NCBI RefSeq assembly: GCF_000003605.2
Contig: NW_003111970.1
Location: 757,159 to 783,969 of the forward strand
DNA length: 26,811 nucleotides
DNA from: Saccoglossus kowalevskii
Taxonomy: Eukaryota; Hemichordata; Enteropneusta; Harrimaniidae
Direction of reading: 5' to 3'
Shown: piece after piece, positions 14,770-23,521 of the stretch
How positions within the stretch are numbered: the stretch's first letter is position 1
Layout of the letters: the number at the start of each line of letters is the position of its first letter
Translations under genes and position numbers: made by a program
The notes under the pieces: generated by a model
Databases searched by the model: none
Seen by the model: only the letters and a program-made list of their open reading frames with translations
What the model was told of the DNA's origin: nothing

Positions 14770-14788
14770 ACCCCCCACCCCCACCCAC
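14770..14788. repeat. C-rich tract (G-rich on the minus strand)
   Basis: The plus strand reads six C, A, five C, A, three C, A, C. The minus strand therefore has G runs of 3, 5 and 6 separated by single bases. Only three runs of at least three G are present, so a standard four-run G-quadruplex is not met within the tract, although a two-layer form is possible. It stands out sharply from its AT-rich surroundings. Confidence 0.7.
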
Positions 14789-14876
14789 GAGGTAACATAT
14801 CAAACCATAGCATATCAAGGAAAAGTGGACAAAAAAACATTCATAGTCAAAATGTGGTTAACTGTTAATTAAAATT

Positions 14877-15016
14877 CGAGTTACTAAATGTGGACGTTTG
14901 ACAACAGTAACAATTTATGTAACTCGTAATTTGGTTAAATGTTAAATGAACACCGAGTTACAATTTGGGCGTGGTTTCGCAAAAGTTTACGTGGTTTCTA
15001 CAATATGGGCGTGGTC
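14877..15016. repeat. cluster of related short direct and inverted words
   Basis: CGAGTTAC occurs at 14,877-14,884 and 14,954-14,961, and its exact reverse complement GTAACTCG lies between them at 14,919-14,926. Immediately after, TACAATTTGGGCGTGGTTT (14,959-14,977) is echoed 40 bases later by TACAATATGGGCGTGGTC (14,999-15,016), with a shortened TACGTGGTTTC between (14,988-14,998). The density of related words in 140 bases suggests a decayed minisatellite or a fragment of a non-autonomous transposon. Confidence 0.45.
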
Positions 15017-15019
15017 ATT

Positions 15020-18000
15020 TTTGTAAGTCGATGTTTTCGTCACTCAGGCAATTCAGTATGTCATTTTTATTTTAAAAAAATCCCCCAAACTAATACTCAG
15101 GATAATATGAAAACGTAAATTATATATACGCCTACAAAGTCATAAACATTTAAATTAAAATAAAGAAGTTACATATTGCTATCACCAGGCATCTTTGTAT
15201 GAGTATTTATAAAGTATGTATTAAAAATCGATAAACTGTTCAAGGAAAGAGCGCTACAATTAAAAAATATAGTAAAATATAAATAAATGCGGTGATTCAA
15301 GCTATATAATCAAAAATACAGACACATTTAAGAACTTTTAAAAGATGAAACACCAGAGTCAAACTCTACAGCAGACGCGCTTCACGTTACAATACATTTA
15401 ACTGTGCGTGGGACGTGCTACCGAGAAATAATTAATGCTTCCACAATAAAATACAATGGCTGCATTTGAAGAATACAATTTCTAGTAACATATAATCACT
15501 AAATAATGAGAATATTCATAATACACTCAAACATATCCATGAAACATTCATTCGTAGTAATAAAAAATGATTTTCCAAAAGGACTACACTAATCAATTAT
15601 GAACACTAGCGAATTTAGCTGTGAAACGAATCTTATATACACTTGTATGTGCCCATTAACCCAGACACGATTGTACACAACTGAAAATCTCCCATTCCTG
15701 TTATCTGGTTTGAAAATATATGAAAGTATTTCAGCGTTTTTGGGGGACATAGAAGCATATTATACAAATAGACAAAAACAGCAATTTAATATAGTGCAAA
15801 CATGTCAGTTGCCAATCTGTTTTATGTTTCCAGTGTCTTGGATAGAATGTATTATACGTGTGATTTGATTGTGTTCAAAGGTGTACCATTTCAAACATTG
15901 CACACACGCACATCGTGATTTCTCGAAATGCATACTCATTAGGTAACCCGCCGCTGGTAAAAAACATATTTAAAATATTTTGGAAGCAATTATACAAGTA
16001 GGAATTATCAACATTACTTATTATCAATGAGTTTCATGACTTGCTATGATCACATGAAAGAGAAAACCAGTGCACTTATATAATCCTTTTAATAATACCA
16101 GAAATAATAATGGAAGGCAATTATGCATTTCATATATCAATAATTTATGGAAATGAGACGATTGTTCGAGCCAATCGCGCCATCCAACTAAATATGATGA
16201 TATTTTTGTTTTGTTTTTTCGTTTTTTTCAACAAATTTATTCTTAAACATGACTGCATCATCAAAGTTTGGGGTTGAAATTGCAACTCCATTTCTTTTCT
16301 TATAGCATAGATGAAAAGTATTAAGTCTAGTGTGCTGTTCATCAGTGCACAGTATCAGTGAATTAAAAGCGGGATAAGGGGAAGTCTTCCTAACACGGGG
16401 ACCTCGTGAAGATTATGCCTACGGAAAATAATACAAATAAATTCAAACATTCAACTCATTAAATCTCAATAGTGTAGACACTTTCATTTCGCCCATAAAA
16501 TAAACAGTAAGTACCCTAGTAAAACTAATGAACAGAAGAACAAAAACAACAAAAAAGCCATTCTAGACATTTACAACGAGCCATAAAAAATATTCAAAAT
16601 AAATCAGATTTTACGTTTAGTGGACAAATTAATCACACTACTCCTTACCATTGAAGAATACGCTTGCCTCATAAAGTATATGGAGTGATGTACTAACTAT
16701 TTAATAGCACAAGGATACACAACTATCTATATCTGCAGTAGTTCCCAAGAAAACTAGATACACAAAATATTACGGAAGAAAAAATAACTATAAAATAAAA
16801 ATAAACTGTACGACTTGATGGACAAGCCTAGCATAAAATCCTAATAAGATATTAAAAAAGGTTAAGTACTTATTGAAAGCTTTTCTGTGAAGCCAGACTC
16901 ATCTACAATGCTACAAATCGAAATCGTGAGGATGGGATAAGATAGGATACAATAGTATATATTATAGTATATAAAGTATGTATTGATCACATGCACAATT
17001 GTAAACATAAATAATTCTGTACTGATATATATTTGTTATTTTATTAAAAATAATCTGTTAATCAAAATTGAATTATTAATGAAACACGCTTCGACACATT
17101 GGAGCAGCGAAGTAGTTTTCACATGATACATTTAATCAATTAACAGTTTTGTGCTCATCATACCCATTTGCAATATGTGGACTGTGTAGTTATTTTTTAG
17201 TGATTTGCTGCATTTCTATACCGCTGATAAGCAAACCTGTCTAGTTAAGTAATTAATTTTACGTTGATATAAATACGTCTTTTTAAACAGTCATATACGC
17301 ATATATGCCATTCGTGACCCTACCAACAGCATGTCTTCTGTAGTGCAGTAATATGAGAATGGTATGATCAACTGGTGTGTATTATATATTGGTAGTTAAT
17401 CGAAGTAATATTCAGATATGACGCAATCGCGATATTATTGATTATATTACAACATTATCGACATGTACCCTGGCGGATGTTATGTCAACATCGCTATCAA
17501 TTCACTGAGGGGATTTGGATTAACATTACCTGTCGACAAATAAATGACAGGACATTTAACAAACAAGGAAAAAGACGTTTAAGTTTATAATAATAAATTT
17601 AGGCTGAAAGAAAATGTGCATTTGTCTAACATTATGCGCCATTGCGATAAAACAATATGTGACGTCGGTGACTCGGGTATGAAGAACAATATTGTAAGAA
17701 ATGTAAGAAGAACCATTGGAATTGAAATGCAAGAAATGATAGACTTATAGACGAATATAATGCTTGAGTTGTTACTTATTCAAAATCATAATCTTCAAAC
17801 TTATGAAATAGCACGATCGCCATGCTGCCAGCATATATTGAAAGTCACAGTGGTACAGATTCTAGAATTCTCTTTAGGCCAGACGGCATGTTAGAAGGAC
17901 TCATCAAATTTAGTCACTCAGATAGCCCCCCCCCTATTGTGCCGATTAGTGTAAATTAGACATAGCAAGTTGGTGTAATGGTGTCAATAAAACACAAATA

Positions 18001-18650
18001 ATTTCGGTAATTCTGAAATATAGAATAGATAACACTCTGAAAGTCATTTAGGGAACAAAAGCTATGTTCCTACATGAAATATTTGGTATTAAAAAATTGT
18101 TTGTGCCACATGGTATTTCCTCCATTTATTCAAATAAATTCGACTTTATAAGCTTTATACAAAAACCAACACTATAATACTGGTATAATGTATAATTCCT
18201 AGACCTCTCCATGAACAACTACCTGTTAATGTTGGAATATCGCGTTATTGGTTGTAATAGTTTGTTCATTACATGTACTATACAAATTTACCACCGAACA
18301 AGATTGATGAGGGAATATTTTGAAATCTAAATGTATATATTGCATTGCATTTTCGAGCTCATTTCATCGGCAAAAATAAAGCAAAGTTAAAAATGCTGAA
18401 TATATGTTATGTTTAGCTTGTGATAGTCCAGATATGTCACAATTTAAATAACTTACTTTGATATGTATTCTATTACGAAAATAACATTTAAGTTGACACT
18501 CATTCAATTTTTAGCAATATCATTCATCTGTATTGACTTATATACATAGCTTTCATGTATATCTCTCAGAAGTGTGAACATTTTTTTTTTACTTTTGGAT
18601 TCCAATACTTTTGGAGTGCAATGAAATGATTTTGGAATATTAGTGTTTGG
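15020..18650. other. gene-free AT-rich stretch, no supported feature
   Basis: Nothing recognisable. Open frames reach at most 89 codons (15,599-15,868) without motif or splice support. A run of nine C at 17,926-17,934 and a short inverted repeat GATGTT/AACATC near 17,476-17,492 are the only local oddities. Confidence 0.6.
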
Positions 18651-18687
18651 AATATTAGCAAACACAAATCGGGCGATACTGAATTGA

Positions 18688-18888
18688 TATGGGGAGCATC
18701 GCTACTTGATACCATCGAGCCTGACCGATGAGATTAGAATATTGTACAATATACTTGGCAGACTATATAAAGTATCTGGTATCCAGGAAGCATCGGATAT
18801 CTTCTATCTTTGTTGTAAAATAATGGATGAATCGGCTCGTAACTTGAAGAATGAGTTGGAAGCAATATTGGTTTGGTTACCAAGCTAG
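18688..18888 (+). pseudogene. coding-like fragment, helical, possibly retroelement gag, unrecognised
   Basis: The frame is open from just after a TGA at 18,685 to a TAG ending at 18,888. The stretch from about 18,716 reads like real protein: SLTDEIRILYNILGRLYKV, then a Ser-Gly-Ile-Gln-Glu-Ala-Ser segment, a Cys-Cys pair and a Glu/Leu-rich end. It has heptad-like Leu/Ile spacing that suggests helices. There is no ATG at the left edge; the upstream portion is open in another frame (Trp-Gly-Ala-Ser-Leu-Leu before a TGA), which suggests a one-base indel near 18,715. Its position upstream of the protease fits gag, but I recognise no capsid or zinc-knuckle motif, so gag is an inference from place only. 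Confidence 0.3.
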
Positions 18889-18954
18889 GTACGGTCCGAA
18901 ATAACATGCTCTGAATAGACCAAAGTAAAGTGTATGTGATGCATCTGATGTTAA

Positions 18955-19393
18955 TTGAACATTTATTTAGTATGTGATTTGATAGCCAGAGGCGGGGCCC
19001 CCCGTAAGTCAGTACTTCAGTTAGCTGAGATTGCTATTGTGTATTTTGAGTCTTTGGGTCAGAACTTAAATACTAGAGTATGAGCCCAGATATCACCGTC
19101 TAACATCACCATCCAACACATTCACAAAATTACTCAATGAAGATGCAACTGCTAACTCAATTGATCAAGCGAATGGTCCAAACAGTGCCTATCATATAAA
19201 TGACAGTAAATGGAAGGGCCACAATAAAAAAAATACCATGGATTCACTGCAGCCCAACAAAGTCAATAAAAGCCCTGCCCCCAATAATTCTAATTATACA
19301 CAGTCGATGTATGAAGTCAAATATCTACAAGCACTTTTGATGTGCATACTAACTCAGCAGGGGGTCAATACATGTAAGTGTTATACACAGTAG
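18955..19393 (+). pseudogene. coding-like fragments upstream of the protease, frameshifted, unrecognised
   Basis: Two frames join here. The first (18,955-19,083) is open for 42 codons and contains VLQLAEIAIVYFESLGQ before a TGA. The second (19,070-19,393) is open for 107 codons, has no ATG at its left edge, and is rich in Asn, Ser and Lys, with the segment EVKYLQALLMCILTQQGV near its end. The frames overlap around 19,070-19,083, where a single-base indel would fuse them, so they look like one protein broken by a frameshift. The end of the second frame overlaps the start of the protease frame, as at a gag/pro junction. No CCHC knuckle is visible. A TGTAAGTG at 19,373-19,380 resembles a splice donor, but the downstream phases do not fit. 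Confidence 0.35.
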
Positions 19394-19680
19394 TTTATTA
19401 TTGTGTGGTAATAGTGCTGAGAGTTTCCAGATGCAGTGGGGTTGTAATCAGAGATGACTTAATTGTTCCTAAACAGTGCACTATGGAACAGCACAAGTGG
19501 GTTTTATTGAATGGTACATGTTTATATCAAAATGTAGCCATCTTAACAATATATAATTCGTGTCAGGGCAGTTTCACGTAGAAACTACCATATGATTTAA
19601 TCATTGATGCAGGGGAACCTGGAAATTATGACAGTTCTAAACAGTCCATACAAGGAAGGTACACTACTTATGAACATATG
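19378..19680 (+). pseudogene. retropepsin-like aspartic protease segment, inactivated
   Basis: Retropepsins mature retroelement polyproteins and act as dimers, each subunit giving one catalytic Asp in a D-S/T-G motif. Here the motif position reads Val-Ser-Arg (19,423-19,431) before CSGVVIRDDL, so the catalytic Asp is gone. A Leu-Leu-Asn-Gly-Thr turn follows, then a VAILTI strand. An in-frame TAG (19,579-19,581) interrupts the frame, which then resumes with PYDLIID (19,588-19,608), the place where the family has its hydrophobic-Asp-Leu-Ile-Ile-Gly flap-end motif. The order and spacing match the protease of Ty3/gypsy elements common in fish, coral and bivalve genomes, recalled here without a search. 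The frame then runs on into the repeat linker. No usable ATG start is present, as expected for a pol-internal domain. Confidence 0.62.
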
Positions 19681-19710
19681 AATGTACTCGAAGGTGGTGA
19701 TTCATTTATT

Positions 19711-20170
19711 GCAGGGAATATTTTCTCAAAAGACTATACGCTGATGGAAGATTTAAGTCTTTGTACCAGTACAGGGAATCGCAACGATATTCAGTCAAAA
19801 TATTACTCACTGATGGAAGGTTTAAGTGTTCGTACCAACGACGGAAATAACAATGACATTCCCTTAAAAGACTGCAAAATCATGGAATATTTAAATCTGT
19901 GTACCATTGCAGGGAATAACAACGATATTTCCTCAAAAATGTGCCTACTAATTGAAGACTATATTTTTGTTCCAGCACATGGAATAACAATGATATTCCC
20001 TCAAGACCATCCACTCAGGAAGATTTAAGTCTTTGTAATAGTGTACGTACACTCATAGAAGTTCCATAAGTGGACGGTGAGTATATCCCTAGAATGTGGT
20101 GGTGAGGGTACTTGTGTTGGTACAGGAAGGAGTAAATGACAACGACATTCCCATAAAAATGGTTGGTCCA
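19711..20170 (+). repeat. 69-bp tandem repeat encoding a 23-residue unit, five to six copies
   Basis: Units are 19,711-19,770 (60 bp, lacking three codons), 19,771-19,839, 19,840-19,908, 19,909-19,977 (69 bp each) and 19,978-20,043 (66 bp, frame changed), with a decayed partial unit at about 20,122-20,170. In protein terms each unit reads roughly Gly-Asn-Asn-Asn-Asp-Ile-x-Ser-Lys, three to four variable residues, then LMEDLSLCTS. The spacing is exactly 23 codons and the first four units share one frame with the protease upstream. In the fifth unit the frame slips, and a TAA at 20,067 ends the shifted frame. Copies differ by many substitutions, so the duplication is not recent, yet the frame was kept through most copies, which suggests expansion while the element was still coding. 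Function unknown. Confidence 0.88.
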
Positions 20171-20247
20171 CATCTGACTGTCAGGAGGTAGCATCTGGCG
20201 GGGAAACAGTATGGTTTCATGGGTAGTGGCTCTTTCCTGGATAATAA

Positions 20248-20433
20248 CTATGTGTCTCTGGATTCAGCATGCATATCACTCCAATTACAACTGAAAATTT
20301 AATAACACCCCAAACAAATCCTGGGCTAAAAAGAACGCGGGTGATTTGCTGTACACCTCATCGTCCTGAAAAGGGGATCATGTACAGGAGATGGTAATTC
20401 CCAACAATCGAGCGTGGTAGAGAAATAGTGCAG
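20248..20433 (+). pseudogene. integrase lead-in (linker before the zinc-binding domain), broken
   Basis: After a TAA at 20,245 the frame runs to a TAA at 20,395-20,397 and then continues in the same phase. It contains HITPITTENLITPQTNPGLK (from 20,272), resembling the I/V-T-P-E-x-L-x-x-x-Q-x-x-D-P-x-L segment that precedes the integrase in this class. This is followed by KGIMYRRW (20,371-20,394), matching the usual G-x-L/M-Y-R-x strand. After the stop, FPTIERGREIVQLVAQ (20,398-20,445) matches the V-P-x-x-x-R-x-x-I/V-x-x-L-A-H segment, with Gln where the first zinc-binding His would normally stand. The motif order is right for an integrase N-terminus and is known from the family; sequence identity was not measured. 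Confidence 0.6.
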
Positions 20434-20626
20434 TTGGTGGCTCAAACATTTTGTTGTCCAAAAATTAGAACATGATTGAAAATAAAAAAAAAACCTCGTA
20501 CAAAAACTTGTCGCAGTTCTATTGGCGTTCGATGCATGATGCAACGTTATTGTAAAGGCATGTGAAATTTGTCAGGGAACAGCTCTTTTTAGGCAAAATC
20601 AACGGACACGTAAATGGCTGATTGAC
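20434..20626 (+). pseudogene. integrase H2C2 zinc-binding domain, frameshifted
   Basis: The HHCC domain of retroelement integrases binds one zinc and helps the enzyme multimerise on element ends. Parts are readable in three frames: AQTFCCPKIRT up to a TGA at 20,473; then KKTSYKNLSQFYWRSMHDA (about 20,487-20,543), with the family's F-Y-W at 20,517-20,525; then VKACEICQGTALFRQNQRT (20,552-20,608), with the two zinc Cys at 20,561-20,572. The first His is replaced by Gln, and the second probably corresponds to the CAT at 20,471. KWLID just before a TGA at 20,627 may echo the P-L-I-D that opens the catalytic core. Nothing recognisable as the DDE core follows. At least two indels and one stop make this a dead copy. 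Confidence 0.68.
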
Positions 20627-20639
20627 TGATAATACCATT

Positions 20640-20880
20640 GCGTGAGATTACATAATTTTCCATGTAACCTTCATGTCTCACGTTGTTCGGAACCAAGCCC
20701 CAGGGAGTGTGTGTGTTTTGTGCTCGAATTAAGGAACTAGCATCTCGTCGTGAGTTGAACATGCTAACCATTTCGCCGCCAATATATGCCGACATAAATC
20801 ACAATGGGGAATCATTGGAAGACTGAAGAACACCAAAGGCAAATCACATTATGGGGACGTGCGTCCTTTAGGATCGTAAT
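20640..20880. other. unassigned sequence after the integrase remnant
   Basis: No DDE core motif, reverse transcriptase motif or LTR end is readable. A 68-codon minus-strand frame covers 20,589-20,795 but begins inside the integrase region and looks like a shadow. A small inverted repeat CGTGAGA/TCTCACG lies at 20,641-20,682. Confidence 0.4.
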
Positions 20881-20890
20881 TTTTAGTTGT

Positions 20891-21300
20891 TTGGTCTAGA
20901 ATGGGGTATAGATTTTCTTCCTTTTGGTTCAATATCAGGTTTGCCGGTCTAGGATGGGGTTTGTTTTTTTTCAGAACAGGGGGGCCAAGGAATAATCAGT
21001 AAATAATAAAAAAATATCCAAAATACTATCAATGTCCACAATGTGGCTGACCTCTCGAGTTTTCTCCTGATCTCTTTGTCGAAAAACATTTGTTTTAATC
21101 AAATAAAAGTACTGTATGTAAGGACTCTAGATTTGTTCTTATTTCCCTTGGATGGATAACTCATTCAGATTGATGAGTCCGAGGAATTAGTAAATTCAAC
21201 CTATAAATTAATAAATTTAGGGACAATTTGGTCTCTGATGGATATATAAAATCACTGTTTGGTCTATAAAAGATCCGGTTCTTAAAGTGAAAATGGTCTA
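20891..21300. repeat. scattered copies of a GGTCTA-type word
   Basis: TTGGTCTAGAATGGGGT (20,891-20,907) is followed by GGTCTAGGATGGGGT (20,946-20,960), and shorter versions begin near 21,228, 21,259 and 21,293 (TTGGTCTCTGATGG, TTGGTCTATAAAAGATC, ATGGTCTATGATGAGG). Similar words recur in untranslated or terminal parts of dispersed repeats in invertebrate genomes, as I recall, so this may be the degenerate tail of a repeat family. The unit length is not constant and the copies are diverged. Confidence 0.35.
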
Positions 21301-21309
21301 TGATGAGGA

Positions 21310-22265
21310 GACACACCGGCGACACACCCCTACTAAACTCAAAAACTAGTGCCTCCCCCGGAACGAGACATATTAATGTACCATTATTTTGATCTATACT
21401 TGATACATTACGTTGCCAGCCAATTTTGGGTGGATTTTTACGTATGCGTATTTGAACTTGTCTCTTGCATCTGTGTATGAATTGGTATAAGTCATAATCT
21501 CTCATAATACTAGTTTGTATAATTGTTAGTAACCCAATAACTGTATTGAAGTTATGTTGTGTGGTTGAATACGCGATAAACAGGACGGTATTGACGGTAT
21601 TATATGAATGTGTTTTTGATGTCAATAGTCGTTGTGTTTTATTACCGTGTGTGTAACCATCCTTTTTCGTATGGGGTTCATATACAAAGTTGTGAAATGC
21701 ATCATGGGATAATTATAATATCCTATGCGTGTCACACTAATTTGTATCACCTTTCCTTTTATGTCTTTCCAAAAAATAATATCAAGACCTTAGCAAATCG
21801 GAAATAATGACGTTCGCACGGTTAGTGTGACGTATAAACGCTCGTCCATCACATACACAAACTAGAAATATTGCAAAGTTAACTTCCCCTTTGGTCAAAA
21901 TATCGAAAGTTACAGTCCTTGTCGAATGCGTCGTTGGTTTACATTAAGACAGCGAGTCAGACTTACATACACGTTTCAATATTTGACATGACATTAATAG
22001 ATGAGTATTTATATTGTTGTGATTCAGTTGTGATTGCATTACGAACAGCTTAACAGACTATTTAAAAAAATAGCAGGCGAAGCAATTGATTGCATGTGAC
22101 AAAAATCAAAGAGGATGCCTCTAGGAATTATGTACAATTACATGCATAATTCTTCACCAATTGTCATAATTGTGAATGCGCAATTGTTGAATAGCTTGAG
22201 TGTGCTTGAGACTATTTTGGGTTGGCGGGGAGTTCATTATTGTTATTATCTTGTAGCGTTGTCAA
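21310..22265. other. no supported gene; holds most of the longest open frame in the window
   Basis: A 154-codon minus-strand frame spans 21,161-21,625, but it opens at a non-ATG codon (TTG) and its 3' part crosses the GGTCTA-type repeat words. I recognise no domain, signal peptide or splice boundary in it. The rest shows only short frames. I treat the interval as non-coding with low certainty. Confidence 0.45.
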
Positions 22266-22270
22266 TACCA

Positions 22271-22309
22271 GTGGATTTGCTGCCACTAAAAAGCGGCAGC
22301 AAAATCCAC
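22271..22309. repeat. 14-bp stem hairpin
   Basis: GTGGATTTGCTGCC (22,271-22,284) pairs with GGCAGCAAAATCCAC (22,295-22,309), leaving one bulged base and a 10-base loop. The plus-strand frame of 76 codons running through it is probably chance. The structure is small-RNA-sized but too short for a typical animal pre-miRNA; a transposon end or chance cruciform is likelier. Confidence 0.55.
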
Positions 22310-22465
22310 AGTGAACGAAACAGTGTCACAGTCACTGGTCCGTGAATCTGAATAATTTTAAATGTCTTTTAGACATTTTTTCCGCAATCTCGTATGGCAA
22401 ACTAAGAACAGACCTAGTTTTAATCCATCAAATACTATTGTATTTAATTTATTTACATTGCGAGT

Positions 22466-22588
22466 GAACGAGTGACTGACATGTGGTTTGGAATAGCATT
22501 GTAGTGATCACCCGAGCGAACGGCACACCGTGACTGGTACCCGTATCGGTGTCCGCCACGGCCTTGCACTACGTTACGCTAGATCGCC
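22466..22588 (-). other. CpG-rich patch with short coding-like frames
   Basis: About 120 bases stand out by CpG density. On the minus strand a 41-codon frame contains VQGRGGHRYGYQSRCAVR and ends with a TAA that overlaps an AATAAA-like string in the AT-rich DNA beyond it. The plus strand is also open (a frame containing HTVTGTRIGVRHGLALRYA that runs into the putative transposon end). Two open strands suggest that G+C content rather than coding explains the openness. It could be the last exon of a host gene or part of a dispersed repeat. Confidence 0.15.
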
Positions 22589-23074
22589 GCAGTCATTAGC
22601 GGATCCAGCAAAATGTATTGGGGGTCCAAGCTTCGCTTAAAATTTACAGAGCGTAAATCGCAGAGGAGCTATGCGTAATCCAGATGATATGAATGATTGC
22701 CAGGACTAAACAGCAAGGTAACTACAGGCAGTAGAATATAACAACCAGGATATAGAAAGATTTAATATTACATCAACAGCATAATGAAGAATTGTCACAA
22801 AACTGACACATTCTTCCTCAGAATGTTAATAAACAAATTAATAAATAATTATCACAATTATCACTGCCTGAAATAAAAATGCCACTGCAAACATACTAGT
22901 AATAATTAATAACATTATGACTTTTTAACCTGATCACAAATATTATGTCACAACTATTTAAACATGACCACAGATATAAACTGTGATATTATAGTAACTT
23001 ATATTATACATGTTATATAATAGCTTTGAACAGGTTTTTAAAATAATAAATGTACAAGTAAATATATAAATAAA

Positions 23075-23099
23075 AAATAAATAAATAAATAAATAAATA
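23075..23099. repeat. (AAAT)n microsatellite
   Basis: About six perfect AAAT units inside a longer A/T-rich run, lying within the putative transposon interior. The minus-strand frame of Tyr, Leu, Phe and Ile through it is an artefact of the repeat. Confidence 0.95.
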
Positions 23100-23498
23100 C
23101 AAATAAAGTCAATAAATACACTTTCAAAATAAAACAAAAATGCACTCATATAGTCATACTCATCTTTTACTTTACAGTAAGGAGGGATCGTAAAATCGAT
23201 TTTATTGAATCTGTATGAATACTGGAAGGGGGAGGCTTACAATCATATTTTTCTATAGTGCCATATTACTATCGGCGAAAACGTGGTACTTCCACTGAAA
23301 ACATATATATACAAGCTAGAATATATATTAAATTGGTTGATATTGTGACTGACCTACAAAATATACACATTAAGCACACTAAAATCCACCCTAGACCTCG
23401 CCCCATAATACCCCCCTAAACTAGCCACACACACTGTCCCAAAACGTTAATGGTCTACATTTAATATATCCCTAATTATGCCTTAATGGGGAGCTGAT

Positions 23499-23509
23499 CC
23501 CCCCCCCCC
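23499..23509. repeat. run of eleven C at a transposon-like end
   Basis: An uninterrupted C11 directly inside the GATCCGCCACTG terminus. G runs after GGCGGATC are a habitual feature of this terminal-repeat type, which supports reading 23,510-23,521 as a transposon end. Confidence 0.85.
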
Positions 23510-23521
23510 GATCCGCCACTG

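Larger units (their letters stand above)
18688..20626 (+). mobile_element. decayed Ty3/gypsy-type LTR retrotransposon, protease directly before integrase
   Basis: This bounds a string of broken coding fragments on one strand: unknown gag-position fragments, a retropepsin-like segment, a linker carrying five to six 69-bp coding repeats, an integrase lead-in, and the integrase zinc-binding domain. Frames change at least four times and several stops interrupt them, so the copy is dead. In common Ty3/gypsy elements the reverse transcriptase and RNase H lie between protease and integrase. Here the gap holds only repeats and linker, which is the arrangement known for Gmr1-like elements of marine animals. 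I saw no clear LTRs, primer-binding site, integrase DDE core or reverse transcriptase in the window. The limits given are those of recognisable or coding-like sequence, not of the insertion. Confidence 0.68.
22590..23521. mobile_element. possible non-autonomous hAT-like DNA transposon, about 930 bp
   Basis: The left edge reads CAGTCATTAGCGGATCCAG (22,590-22,608) followed by a G-rich run. The right edge, read inward on the minus strand, is CAGTGGCGGATC followed by a run of G (plus-strand GATCCGCCACTG at 23,510-23,521 after eleven C). CAGTGGCGGATC-type ends are typical of hAT-like and related DNA transposons in animals. The interior is AT-rich and carries no transposase frame. The left copy has extra bases and I found no matching 8-bp flanking duplication, so the two ends may belong to different insertions. 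Confidence 0.4.

Noticed and set aside
18985-19005. CCAGAGGCGGGGCCCC resembling a transposon end
   Set aside because: It lies inside the coding-like frame ahead of the protease and has no partner terminus, so a transposon end is not supported.
19373-19610. Possible intron between the Asn-rich fragment and the post-TAG protease frame
   Set aside because: A donor-like TGTAAGTG exists, but candidate acceptors give wrong phases or a stop, and the skipped interval itself encodes the protease-like segment.
22958-23149. 63-codon minus-strand frame rich in Phe, Ile and Tyr
   Set aside because: It is an artefact of the AAAT microsatellite and adjoining A/T runs.
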